This document shows, one piece after another, positions 16,948-25,901 of a stretch of DNA of 64,000 nt. The position numbers and the translations under genes are program-made. The stretch's first letter is position 1; each line of letters opens with the position of its first letter. The notes beneath the pieces were generated by a model. That model saw nothing but the letters and a program-made list of their open reading frames with translations, did not search any database and had not been told where the DNA came from. The DNA comes from Rhizobium leguminosarum (lineage in GTDB: Bacteria; Pseudomonadota; Alphaproteobacteria; Rhizobiales; Rhizobiaceae): assembly GCF_001652265.1 (NCBI RefSeq), contig NZ_LWBS01000109.1, positions 186,001-250,000 of the forward strand, given 5' to 3'.

Positions 16948-17672
16948 AACTCAAACAGCAATTACAGCCGCGATTCTGAAAAGTCAATTTGAGGATGAAT
17001 TACTTTTAAGTAATAGTTAAGTGGGCAAATTGTCTCACTTCTTAGCCACCCAGCGATCACGAGGTTCGAGCGTCGCGCCAGGGCTTGGAATTGCGAAGCG
17101 AACGGGCAGCCCGCGGCATATCCGTGGATGATGAAGTGTTGATCGGATTAGATGTCGAAGAAGGAGATCGCGGGCTTTCGGCGATGGCTGGACCATCAAC
17201 AGCACCGCGCAATTCGGTTCCGGTTTCCGCGATGTCTATTCTGACGACAGCAGGGGAAGCAAAAAACGCCTGGGATAGCAGGCTAGCCGCTTCAACTGAT
17301 AACGAGCCTCTACCAGCAGACCTACGATCTCGTTCCCGACATCAACTGCTCGGCCGCGCGTTTCGCGCTTCAGCGCCGCGCCGCCACGAAGCCGCCGGCG
17401 CGGCGCTGATCGGCGGTCCTGCATCGCTGCTCGCTGACATACAAACCTGCTTTGCTCGTCAGCGTGCCTGCGTTGCGGCCAAACGCCGCGTGGTGAGGCT
17501 CTGGCCTACATCGCCGGATACTGGAGATGAGCTGTTTCTTTGGAATTGGTCGGTATTGCGTGGCAAGCAAAGTTAATGAGGAGCAGAAAATCGGCCTCAC
17601 AGGACCAATGTTGCGGGTGCTCGCTGGCGCCGGGGCGATCAGCGGCTCGCAGGCGCGTTGCACAGGGCTGCT
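16948..17672. other. Intergenic region at the right edge of the glycan cassette
   Basis: About 725 bases. The first 100 are AT-rich and probably hold the promoter of the pyruvyl-transferase-like gene. From about 17060 composition returns to the chromosomal norm. The only recognisable coding remnant is the FHA-gene 3' fragment (17304-17409). Several frames are open but show no domain. Confidence 0.6.
17304..17412 (+). pseudogene. Detached 3' fragment of an FHA-protein gene (direct repeat copy 2)
   Basis: Encodes the final 35 residues seen in the FHA protein (from LYQQTYDLVPDIN to ATKPPARR) and the stop at 17407-17409, followed by three more matching bases. No start or upstream part is present. 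The five differences from copy 1 are all synonymous, so the two copies diverged while under selection in intact genes. This suggests recombination with a related chromosome rather than a recent tandem duplication. Confidence 0.85.
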
Positions 17673-19604
17673 CTATGGCTGCCCGGGGGGCTTGGCCTTC
17701 CCCGCCTCGCATTCCGGCAGTCGCACAGGTTTGGCGAGGTTCGCCAGCGCCTCGGGCTTGGCGCATGCCGGGAAGCCAGCGAGCGGCATTGTCTCTATGA
17801 ACCGATTGCGCTCGATTATGCTTAGGCCGGGTTCACTGATCATGCTTTCGACAGTCACCTCGGGGTGCTGCTTGAGAGTTTCCATAGCTGAAGCATGCGC
17901 CTCATCTGTTCGACCCAGTGCTGCAAGCGAGCTGCTACGGACCACCCAAGTCCACCTTTGGTAGTTGTTAGGCGTCATGCGCTCCAACATCGTCACCGCG
18001 TCTTCATACCGCCCCGCCATAAAATAGGCAGGTGCGAAGAAGTTGGACGCCCACATCGGATAATTCGGGTCGAGCCGCATGACCTTGTCGACCATTTGAG
18101 CACCACGTTCTGGTTCACCGAATCGTGCTGCATAGCCGCTGTAAAAAGTCAGGATTTCGGACGAACCCGGTGCGAGACGAAGGGCCGTGTCGAATTCGGA
18201 CTTGCCGCGGCCCATATCGCCCTTATTGGCAAGGCTCATACCAAACACCGCATGGGCTTCAGCGTCGCTCGGATCAAGCCGCACCGCGCGTTCGGCCACA
18301 TCGGCGGCCACCTTGCGGTTGCTCTCGGGATCGACGCCAAACACACCCATCAGATCATGAGCATGGTAAAGTTCTACCCAGGCCCGTGCCAGCCCCGGGT
18401 CGAGTTCGACGGCGCGGTTGAGAAACGTGATGGCCTCCTCGTCATCGGCTTTGGTGAGCTTTTCGATCTTCTCGGACCCGAGAAGATAGTAATCATAGGC
18501 ATTCAGGTTTTCAGGCCGTTTGCGTTTGGCTGCAGCCCGCCCGGCCTCTTGAATCAGTCCCACTCCGCCGCCGAGGCGGTTGGCGACCTGTTCTGCGATT
18601 TCGGTCTGAACGGCGAACACGTCCTCAGCGGGCCGGTCCCAATTCTCCGACCAAAGATGGTGGCCGGTTTTTGCATCGATCAACTGTGCTGTGATCCGTA
18701 CCCGGCCACTCTGCCGCTGGATCGAGCCTTCCAGTACAAAGCCGACATGGAGTGCGCTTGCGACCTGGCGGGCATCCACGGGCTTGCCTTTATAAACTTC
18801 CGTCGAATTCCGCGCCACCACCTCGAATTCGGGAAACCGCGCGAGGTCGGTGATGATGTCCTCAGTCAGGCCATCGGCCAGACGCCCGCTGGCCTCGTCG
18901 CCGCCATAATTGTTGAAGGGCAGCACTGCCACCGAAGGCTTGCCACTCAAAGGTTCGGGCTGCAAGAACCACCAGACCCCGCCGCCCGCCAGAGCAAGCG
19001 CCACGATCCCCGCTGCAGCCGTCTTGGCCCAGCGCGGTATCCTTCCGAGAAGCGGCCGACGCGCCCGTTTGCCGTCGAGTCTCAGCCGATACATCCGTAC
19101 CGGGCGGCTGATGTTCTTGACCTGCTGCTCGCCGGCGAAATCGAGCGGCCAGTCGAGTTTGCCCTGAAGATGATCGTATGCCGTGCCCGACACCACCACG
19201 CCGCCCGGCTCGGCCAAATGCTCCAGCCGCGCGGCGACATTCACTCCATCCCCATAGACATCGCCATCCACCAGGGCCACATCGCCCAGATTGATCCCGA
19301 CGCGAAATACGATGCGCTCAGGCTCCGGTAGGTCGGCGTTGCGCGCCGCCACGACGTTCTGAAACTCCGCGGCGCAGGCAACCGCATCAACCACGCTGTC
19401 GAAGGCGACGAGTGTGCCGTCGCCCATCAGCTTGATAACGGTGCCATGGCGCTGGGAGATGGCGGGATTGATCAGTTCGGCGCGGATGGCCTTCAGTCGC
19501 TGGATGGTGCCGGCCTCATCGGCCTCCATCGCCTTCGAGTAGCCGACCATATCCGCCGCGAGGATCGCGAGCAGCTTTCGGTCGAGCGCGGGGGTGCCCA
19601 TCAT
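17673..19604 (-). CDS. Class III adenylate cyclase with TolB-like and TPR regions
   Basis: 643 residues. The N-terminal cyclase homology domain has the metal-binding Asp in LAILAADMVGYSKAM, the purine-contacting Lys and second Asp in VIKLMGDGTLVAFD, and the transition-state pair in GDGVNVAARLEHLA. A membrane helix follows (about 198-216), then a TolB-N-like module (SVAVLPFNNYGG to LWSENWDR) and TPRs to the end. Expected product is cAMP. This architecture is common in Rhizobiales. It is divergent from an SDR gene. Confidence 0.9.
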   Translation of the reverse strand: MMGTPALDRKLLAILAADMVGYSKAMEADEAGTIQRLKAIRAELINPAISQRHGTVIKLMGDGTLVAFDSVVDAVACAAEFQNVVAARNADLPEPERIVFRVGINLGDVALVDGDVYGDGVNVAARLEHLAEPGGVVVSGTAYDHLQGKLDWPLDFAGEQQVKNISRPVRMYRLRLDGKRARRPLLGRIPRWAKTAAAGIVALALAGGGVWWFLQPEPLSGKPSVAVLPFNNYGGDEASGRLADGLTEDIITDLARFPEFEVVARNSTEVYKGKPVDARQVASALHVGFVLEGSIQRQSGRVRITAQLIDAKTGHHLWSENWDRPAEDVFAVQTEIAEQVANRLGGGVGLIQEAGRAAAKRKRPENLNAYDYYLLGSEKIEKLTKADDEEAITFLNRAVELDPGLARAWVELYHAHDLMGVFGVDPESNRKVAADVAERAVRLDPSDAEAHAVFGMSLANKGDMGRGKSEFDTALRLAPGSSEILTFYSGYAARFGEPERGAQMVDKVMRLDPNYPMWASNFFAPAYFMAGRYEDAVTMLERMTPNNYQRWTWVVRSSSLAALGRTDEAHASAMETLKQHPEVTVESMISEPGLSIIERNRFIETMPLAGFPACAKPEALANLAKPVRLPECEAGKAKPPGQP

Positions 19605-19822
19605 CGTTGCCTTGCATGAACATGCAATAGTATCGGCAGTCTACACCCATCGAAGCGCCGCAACTAGCACACCGCCAAAACGGCATGTCTGCTTGTGGTG
19701 CTATCCGGCCCAGAACCGAAGCAGACCTCACGCGTCCCAAACGGACGCTCCTCAGCATCCTGAGAATATCTGGTATCCGCCTGCCGACCCTGCCATAAAT
19801 GAGCTTCATCGAGGGAGGCACC

Positions 19823-20596
19823 ATGATGCAGAAGAATGCGCCGGACTTCAGCCTTGAGGGCAAGGTGACTTTGGTGACGGGAGCGAGCCGCGGCATCGGT
19901 CGGGCTTGCGCGCTTGCCTGTGCCGCAGCGGGCTCCGATATTGTTTTGGGGGTCCGGGATGTCGCAGCGTCGGCGGGACTGGTCGCCGAACTCGAGGGGA
20001 CGGGAAGAAAAGTCCTCGCTGTTGAACTGGACCTTCCCAACAAGGCCCATATCGCCCAAGCCGTCGATGCGGCGCTGACGACATTCGGCCGTATCGACGT
20101 CCTCATCAACAATGTCGGCGTGGCGCCCGGCAATCTCGCGGAACTCGTTGAGGAGAAGGACCTTGACGAGATCCTCGATGTCAACATCAAGGGCACCTTT
20201 CTGATGACGCAGGCAGTCGGGCGTCACATGATCCAGCGCAAAGGGGGCCGGATCATCAGCATCAGCTCGCAGGCCGGCACCGTGGCGCTGCGCGGCGAGG
20301 CAATCTATTGCATGAGCAAGGCGGCAATCAATCACCTGACGCGCTGCCTTGCAGCCGAATGGGCAGCCTATAATATCACCGTGAACACCGTATCGCCGAC
20401 CTTCATCCACACCGATGGGACAGCCCCTTTTCTATCCGATGCCGACAACCGCAAAGCGACGCTCGATCACATTCCCCTCGGCCGAATCGGTGAAACCGAC
20501 GATGTGGTGGGTGCCGTTGTCTTCCTGGCATCGCCGGCTGCGAGCCTGATCACCGGCGCCAACCTGCTGGTGGACGGTGGATGGTCCGTCGCCTGA
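19823..20596 (+). CDS. SDR-family oxidoreductase
   Basis: 257 residues, classical short-chain dehydrogenase: TGASRGIGRACAL binds NAD(P), LINNVGVAPG, ISISSQAGTVALRG and catalytic YCMSKAAINHLTRC, ending LLVDGGWSV. The start at 19823 was chosen for the GGGAGG site; the frame is open to 19799. Substrate cannot be deduced. Confidence 0.9.
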   Translation: MMQKNAPDFSLEGKVTLVTGASRGIGRACALACAAAGSDIVLGVRDVAASAGLVAELEGTGRKVLAVELDLPNKAHIAQAVDAALTTFGRIDVLINNVGVAPGNLAELVEEKDLDEILDVNIKGTFLMTQAVGRHMIQRKGGRIISISSQAGTVALRGEAIYCMSKAAINHLTRCLAAEWAAYNITVNTVSPTFIHTDGTAPFLSDADNRKATLDHIPLGRIGETDDVVGAVVFLASPAASLITGANLLVDGGWSVA

Positions 20597-20950
20597 GGCG
20601 GAGGCTGTTGTGGCGGTGCAAGTCTTATCCGGACGATAACGACAATTTCCCAGTTTGGGATCACCTTCCATCACCGGCAAATGCGATGGCTATCCACGAT
20701 TTCTATCGGTATGACCTGGAGAACAATGGGTGTGCCGCTTCGCGCACTTTCCGCCGAGACAATTCGTCGCTTTCGGCCCAAGGGAGCCATCCAAGGTTGG
20801 ATCATTTAAAGACTGCTTCGCGCCTAAAAGCGGAAGTTCGTCCCGCGCACGCGAAATACGCTTGCTCGACAGCAATGACGAAATGACCCCATGTTCGGCA
20901 TGAGGTCAAATCGGTCCTCCTTGAGGTGTATGGCCGGCTGGTAGACCTTC
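20597..20950. other. Gap between convergent genes
   Basis: 354 bases between the SDR gene and the convergent molybdoenzyme gene. Short open frames exist, but I see no domain, RNA gene or strong terminator. Confidence 0.5.
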
Positions 20951-22117
20951 TCAAGCAATGCCGATGCGGCGCGTGACCTGGCCGTTGCTTTCCCAGTAAG
21001 TATGTTTCTTGGTAATCCAGGGATCATCCATGGCAGGCTGGATTTGTCCCGCCATGTCAGTGGCGCGCGAGGTGACCGTGTGCTCGCCCTTTGATGGGTC
21101 TTTCCAGTCGAGATACCACACCTTCCAAGCGAATTCAGCTTCTTCACCATGGTCGATCGTCGCTTCAAGCCATGGGCCATCATCAACCTTCACTTCGACC
21201 TTGGCGATTGGAGCGCCCCAGGCTGCACCGCTGATCCGGTATCCGGCATCGCTACGCGTCACTCTGGCAGGCGCGGACTTCAGCAATGCACGGCCGACCG
21301 AGGTCTCGGCCCACACGGTCTCACCATTGTGCTCTTCTTCGCGGATGGTGACATAGTCTCGTCCCATCAACAGACTCATGAAGCGCGTGTTGCGTATCTC
21401 GATGCGCTTGAGCCACTTGACGTTGGCTATGCCATACCAGCCGGGTGCGATGAGCCGCACCGGGGAACCGTTGGGTGGCGGCAGGGCGACCCCATTCATC
21501 TCGTAGCAGAGGATGTTATTGGGGCTCATCGCATCGGCGAGCGACATGCTGCGGGCGAAATTCTGATGCATCTTGACGTCGCGATTATCGTCCTTGAGAG
21601 CGATGTCGCCGACATCAGTGCCCCAAAAAACAACTTCGATGCCGTTTTCCTTCACGCCTGCCTCTTCAAGTATGGCGGCGAGCGGTGTGCCAGCCCAGCG
21701 GGCATTGCCAATGCCGCCGGTAAAAAATGGAAAACCGTGATTGCCCGAACATTCCACCGTGAAAACCACCTCCTGGCGCGGCCGTGCCTTGAGGTCGGCA
21801 AGCGACAGGCTCAGAGGCTTCTTCACTAACCCATCGATTTCCAGTTTCCAGGCATTCGCATCAATGGTTGGCCGATCAAAATGGGCGATGCTGAAGAACT
21901 TCTCATTAGGTGTCACCCATGAATCCATATCCTCCCAGACAAGCTGGCTCTGGATGACCGCCGGAACGGGATTGGGCTGCGGCTGGTCTAGCCACGGGAT
22001 CACGGTCTCACCCGCCCGGCTTGGAAAGGCTTGGGCAAACTGTGAAGTGAAGACCGCCAGTGCGGCGACGGCTGCGCTGCCTTGAACGATGAATTCGCGG
22101 CGTGCAAGATCATACAT
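20951..22117 (-). CDS. Sulfite-oxidase-like molybdopterin oxidoreductase, Tat-exported
   Basis: 388 residues. A twin-arginine signal (LARREFIVQGSAAVAAL) predicts folded export. The molybdopterin domain has the Mo-ligand Cys123 in VVFTVECSGNHGFP, plus PVRLIAPGWYGIANVKWLKR, and a C-terminal dimerisation domain (EVKVDDGPWLEA, RATDMAGQIQP). It fits SorA-type periplasmic sulfite dehydrogenase or a related oxidase; no cytochrome partner gene is adjacent. Confidence 0.85.
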   Translation of the reverse strand: MYDLARREFIVQGSAAVAALAVFTSQFAQAFPSRAGETVIPWLDQPQPNPVPAVIQSQLVWEDMDSWVTPNEKFFSIAHFDRPTIDANAWKLEIDGLVKKPLSLSLADLKARPRQEVVFTVECSGNHGFPFFTGGIGNARWAGTPLAAILEEAGVKENGIEVVFWGTDVGDIALKDDNRDVKMHQNFARSMSLADAMSPNNILCYEMNGVALPPPNGSPVRLIAPGWYGIANVKWLKRIEIRNTRFMSLLMGRDYVTIREEEHNGETVWAETSVGRALLKSAPARVTRSDAGYRISGAAWGAPIAKVEVKVDDGPWLEATIDHGEEAEFAWKVWYLDWKDPSKGEHTVTSRATDMAGQIQPAMDDPWITKKHTYWESNGQVTRRIGIA

Positions 22118-22803
22118 GATGGTTTCTCCTCCAGTGTGAAAGGCTGATTTCTCCTCCAGGCATAAAAGTCACAGCGGCCGGAATCGCACAAAGGAGAGGC
22201 CGGCCGAGGCGGGCAATCTTGAGAGCGCTCGGAACGAGGCGAGTTAGAAGCACGCCGTGTCTTAAGGCGGCGCCTCCCGCTCTCAGTCGCTGGCTCCATC
22301 AGGTCCCAGCCAGCGATCTGCAAACGTACGCCTTATGTGCGTTCGTGGCGAGGGCAAACATGAGGATTCGCTAATGAACGCACGATAGCTACAATCAAAG
22401 ATGGACGTATCCGCCGATAGCGGTCTTCCCGTTCGGTGAGAGAACGCTTGTTTGTTGCTAAACTTCCCGACCGGGAAGACGGCCGACGGTATGAGCACCA
22501 GCTATTCTGGAGAGCCGCCTGGTTACATCAGATCTCGTAGCCACCACTCGCCCCTGCGCCGCAGCCCACTGCAAGACGCCCTCCCGCGCAGCGGGTTCAT
22601 TCTTCGGCCCCAAATCGGTCACCCCTCAAGGGAGAGCCGACATCCGCTTCTGGCGCGTAAAGCGGAAATTGCCCGCAGCCGCCTGTGGCGTGTAGTGGCC
22701 ATAGCCCCGCAATGCCACTTGATCCCGAATCTCGAAATGATGCCGCCCCGGTGTATGCGGCATTCCGCTTTCCAGTTCCGCTCTCAACCCTTCGGATCGC
22801 TCA
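22118..22803. other. Intergenic region upstream of the molybdoenzyme gene
   Basis: About 690 bases. The left part should hold the leftward promoter. I recognise no genes; several open frames have no matches to families I know. Confidence 0.5.
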
Positions 22804-23008
22804 CGCAATTCGGCGGTAATCCGGAAGATGACGCCGCCGGACGTTCTCCAGCGAATAACTTCCTGCCGGCACGGTCTCGAAGGCAAGTGTCCACGAAACT
22901 GGGCAGAAGCCGTGCGCCGACAGCGCCTCGAGATCAGCAAAGATCGGCTTGTAGGCTGAGAGCGCGAGCTTATAGGCCTCCGCACTGTAACGGCCATCGG
23001 CCTCGACC
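22804..23008 (-). pseudogene. Decayed fragment of the pseudokinase/FGE-like gene
   Basis: Bases 22804-22840 match the extreme 3' end of the gene at 25902 (frame ending FRVTAELR and stop), then the sequence jumps to a match with about 26371-26540 of that gene. Roughly 430 bases are missing at a junction inside a short CCGG shared by both sides. Many substitutions are scattered through it. It ends where the LysR gene's 3' end begins. It is a remnant, not a gene. Confidence 0.75.
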
Positions 23009-23016
23009 GAGCGTCG

Positions 23017-23901
23017 CTAGCCGAACCGCTCCACCAGGAAATCGATCACCGTCCGCAACATCGCGGTCGGCCGGCGGTTCGGTGCATAGACGAGGGACAT
23101 CGGAACAGGCTTGTAGGACCATTCTGGCAGCACCTGCTCAAGCCGTCCCTCGGCAATATCGGCGGCGAGCAGCAGTTCCGGCTGAAGCACAATTCCCGCG
23201 CCGCTGAGCGCTGCCATGCGAAGTGCTGCCCCCTGGTTGGTGGAGAATTTTTCGGAAATCGACACATCACGCAGCTCGCCTCCCGGTCCGACCAGGTGCC
23301 AGCGATCCCGCATGCGCCAATAGGAGTGGCCAAGGCAGAGATGGTTCGTCAGAGCCTCAGGCGAGGTCGGCCGGCCGTGGCGGGCGAGATAATCGGGTGA
23401 GGCAGCGAGAATCCGCCGGTAGGGCGTCAGCGGGCGGGCGACCAGGCTGTCGTCGGAGAGCGGGCCGATGTGGATGCCGAGCTCGAACCCCTCGCCGACG
23501 AGGTCATGGACATTGTTGTCGAGCGACAGCTCGATGCTGACCTCGGGATAGGCGTTCTGGTAATCGATCAGCGCCGGCACCAGGATTTGCGTCCCGAAGC
23601 TGACGGGTGCCACCACGCGAAGCCGGCCGCGCGGCGCCGATTGCAGCTCGCTCGCCGAAGCCTCGGCCAGCGCGACTTCGGAAAGGGCGCGCTTGCAGCG
23701 CTCGTAATAGAGCTGGCCAACCTCTGTCAGCTGATGGCGTCGCGTGGTGCGATGGATCAGCTTCGCCCCGAGCCGGGTCTCAATCGTCTTGATGTGCTTG
23801 GCAACCATGGCAGGCGACACTTGCGCGATTTCCGCGGCGGCGGCGAAACTGCCGTTGTCGATGACCCTGACGAACATCGCCATGCCGGCCAGCTTGTCCA
23901 C
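23017..23901 (-). CDS. LysR-family transcriptional regulator
   Basis: 294 residues. N-terminal winged helix: MDKLAGMAMFVRVIDNGSFAAAAEIAQVSPAMVAKHIKTIE region with LGAKLIHRTTRRHQLTEVG, then a substrate-binding domain (LRVVAPVSFGTQ). It is divergent from the tautomerase gene across a 125-base gap, the usual layout for a LysR regulator and its target. Confidence 0.92.
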   Translation of the reverse strand: MDKLAGMAMFVRVIDNGSFAAAAEIAQVSPAMVAKHIKTIETRLGAKLIHRTTRRHQLTEVGQLYYERCKRALSEVALAEASASELQSAPRGRLRVVAPVSFGTQILVPALIDYQNAYPEVSIELSLDNNVHDLVGEGFELGIHIGPLSDDSLVARPLTPYRRILAASPDYLARHGRPTSPEALTNHLCLGHSYWRMRDRWHLVGPGGELRDVSISEKFSTNQGAALRMAALSGAGIVLQPELLLAADIAEGRLEQVLPEWSYKPVPMSLVYAPNRRPTAMLRTVIDFLVERFG

Positions 23902-24026
23902 GATTGCCTACCTTTTGGTTTTGAATGACGATACCAACAGCTTATTTATCAACCAAGGAATTTACAACATGGTCGTCATGCCCGCGCCAAGACGACGGAC
24001 ACCACCCACCTGACCAAGGAGAAAAC

Positions 24027-24212
24027 ATGCCCATTCTTCACCTGCAGATGCATCCCGGCCGCACCGACGATCAGAAACGCGCCTTCGCGCGCGAAGCGAC
24101 CAAGGCCGCCGTCGAAACTCTGGCGTGCCCGCCGGAATCGCTGGAAATCCTGATAACGGAGATTGCCAAGGATTCCTGGGCGGTCGGCGGCAAGCTGAAA
24201 TCTGAGGCCTGA
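24027..24212 (+). CDS. 4-oxalocrotonate tautomerase family protein
   Basis: 61 residues. The mature N-terminus is the catalytic Pro (MPILHLQMHPGRTDDQKRAF), and the length fits the small tautomerase subunit. CPPESLEILITEIAKDSWAVGG matches the family's second half. AAGGAG precedes the ATG. Probably regulated by the divergent LysR protein. Confidence 0.88.
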   Translation: MPILHLQMHPGRTDDQKRAFAREATKAAVETLACPPESLEILITEIAKDSWAVGGKLKSEA

Positions 24213-24269
24213 GAGAAGACCCGCAGCGTCGAAGGCTCAAGCTGCGGGACGCCGTCGCCATGGTACTGA

Positions 24270-24296
24270 ACGGGGAGCCGGTACGCGGCTCCCCGT
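24270..24296 (+). terminator. Hairpin downstream of the tautomerase gene
   Basis: Perfect 10-bp stem (ACGGGGAGCC and complement) with a 7-base loop, 58 bases after the stop. No T-run follows, so it is a stable structure but not a classical intrinsic terminator. Confidence 0.45.
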
Positions 24297-24718
24297 GCTG
24301 CATGTGGAGGGCGAGGAGATGGCGGCTTTGCGCTCCATGGCCGTAGAAGTCGATCTTGAAGTTGCCCGGAAGCAGACATCTCCTGTGACTGCGCTGTACG
24401 TGGCGTCGCGACGAGCCTCCGAAGACATCTCAGCAACGCGGTCAAAGGTTGTGGGTTGCTAAATGTTTGCAGCTCTGCGCATCCCCTCGCTTTGGTGGCT
24501 CTAGATTTCGTGCAGGCAATCCCGAGTCAGCGAAGCGTTAGCTGCCACCGAGACTATGTTTGCCATCCGCCTCGTTTTGTGACGGCCTTCTCGCAGCCGG
24601 ATTCTGGCCGCGTGTTTGGAACTAATGACGGGCGAGACTGTTTCAGCAGTGACTTTGGCATGACGCTTACGTTCCCCCTCCTGGCTGGGTAAGCCTCGAT
24701 TTTGAGGAGACTCGCATC
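24297..24718. other. Intergenic region
   Basis: About 420 bases with no gene that I can support. It should include the promoter of the exported protein at 24719. Confidence 0.45.
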
Positions 24719-25159
24719 ATGAAGATTTCATCCAGATTTCGTTCAGTCGCGGCTGCGGTTATCGCTGCAGCAGGAATCAGCTTTGCCGGCTCCGCGCATG
24801 CCGACAGCGGTACGATCAGCTTCTCAGTCTACAAGGCCGCCTTCTTTGTGGGTGGTTCTGGAGGCGAGGGCACGCTGACCTTCCATGGTCGCCACTATCC
24901 CATCTCTGTCGGCGGCATTTCGGGCGGCCTCGCTTTCGGGGCTTCTAAGACCTATTTCCATGGTGCCGTTCGCCACATTCGCCGCGCCCGAGATGTGACG
25001 GGGGTCTACGGTGCGGCGGGCGGTGGCGGCGCGGTCGGCAAAGGGGCACAGGTGATTGTCATGACCAATGACAAGGGCGCCCAACTCGAGCTTTCAGGCA
25101 AGCAGGTAGGCCTGCAAGTCAACGCCGATATCAGCGGCATTGCCATCACGGTGAAGTAA
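24719..25159 (+). CDS. Small exported Gly-rich protein
   Basis: 146 residues with a signal peptide (VAAAVIAAAGISFAGSAHA) and a mature domain dominated by Gly-rich beta-like segments (VGGSGGEGTLTFHGRHYP, VTGVYGAAGGGGAVGKG, LELSGKQVGLQVNADISG). The ending is typical of small exported proteins of Rhizobiales related to the EipA/YSC84-like group, but I cannot place it in a family with confidence. Likely periplasmic or lipid-associated. Confidence 0.75.
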   Translation: MKISSRFRSVAAAVIAAAGISFAGSAHADSGTISFSVYKAAFFVGGSGGEGTLTFHGRHYPISVGGISGGLAFGASKTYFHGAVRHIRRARDVTGVYGAAGGGGAVGKGAQVIVMTNDKGAQLELSGKQVGLQVNADISGIAITVK

Positions 25160-25318
25160 GGGCCGTCGCTCCTTTCGTCATCCCAGCTTTCAGCGCTACC
25201 ATCTAGGAAGCGGTCGTTCCACTGTCGGCCTCAAATCGGTCGTTCCTTCACACCGAGCCCAACGACTGCTCCTGGCGCAAACGTAACGTCGATAGGCGAG
25301 AGCCCCTGGAAACAAGGC

Positions 25319-25630
25319 CTATGTTCGCATCATTGGGGGAAGGTCCGGTCGTCGCTCTCCCATTCCCTGCCGGACGAGCGATAGAGCAGCGATACCCGCC
25401 TCATCGGCCGCACGCAGCAGCGCTTCCCGGAATTGTTCCGGGGCAATCTTCCCGCTCAATGCGTCGACGCAGGCTTTGACGGCAGCCACATATTCCTCGC
25501 CGTCATCGCAAGGCCAATCGTTGATCAGGAGACGCGCCGCGTCGCCCAGCGTCCATACAATCTTGCGAGATGCCGGGCCTCGCAAAGCAAACCCAACCGG
25601 CGTGAATGCTGATGATGTATTCCAGCACAT
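25319..25630 (-). CDS. DUF982 family protein
   Basis: 103 residues. ARLLINDWPCDDGEEYVAAV followed by CVDALSGKIAPEQFREAL and AADEAG matches DUF982, a small family largely restricted to Rhizobiales and often present in many copies. Function is unknown. The start at 25630 has only a moderate GAGG upstream, so an internal start is possible. Confidence 0.75.
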   Translation of the reverse strand: MCWNTSSAFTPVGFALRGPASRKIVWTLGDAARLLINDWPCDDGEEYVAAVKACVDALSGKIAPEQFREALLRAADEAGIAALSLVRQGMGERRPDLPPMMRT

Positions 25631-25756
25631 TGTCCTCGACCCCTCAAGGCACGGATACTGCAGTCCCCACGTTCAATATACGCGCATAATTTGTAATTTG
25701 GAATTGAAAAGTGTTGAAGTGTGCGGCTTGAACGCGAGCTGCCGGATGAACGAGAA

Positions 25757-25789
25757 AGGGCGCTCTAGAACCTTATGTCAGAGCGCCCT
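25757..25789 (-). terminator. Intrinsic-terminator-like hairpin after the pseudokinase operon
   Basis: Perfect 10-bp arms AGGGCGCTCT/AGAGCGCCCT with a 13-base loop, about 110 bases past the stop of the gene ending at 25902. On the minus strand it is followed by TTCTCGTT. It is the likely end of the five-gene leftward operon. Confidence 0.6.
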
Positions 25790-25901
25790 GCTGCGTCGAC
25801 AAGTGTTGCACCGATGGGCGCATTCCGGGTTTCGCAGCAGTTTACCCCGCGCCGGTGTCAGCGGCGCAAGCTTGCTTATTCGGTCCCACGTTTTGCCGCG
25901 C

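Noticed and set aside
17085..17576. 163-codon ORF spanning the duplicated FHA fragment
   Set aside because: It reads the duplicated segment in a different frame from the FHA protein and has no domain.
18125..19331. Long plus-strand frames opposite the adenylate cyclase
   Set aside because: They are antisense shadows of a clear cyclase-TPR gene; the high GC produces long open frames on the opposite strand.
24237..24445. Short ORFs after the tautomerase gene
   Set aside because: They include a strong hairpin and have no conserved features or ribosome sites.
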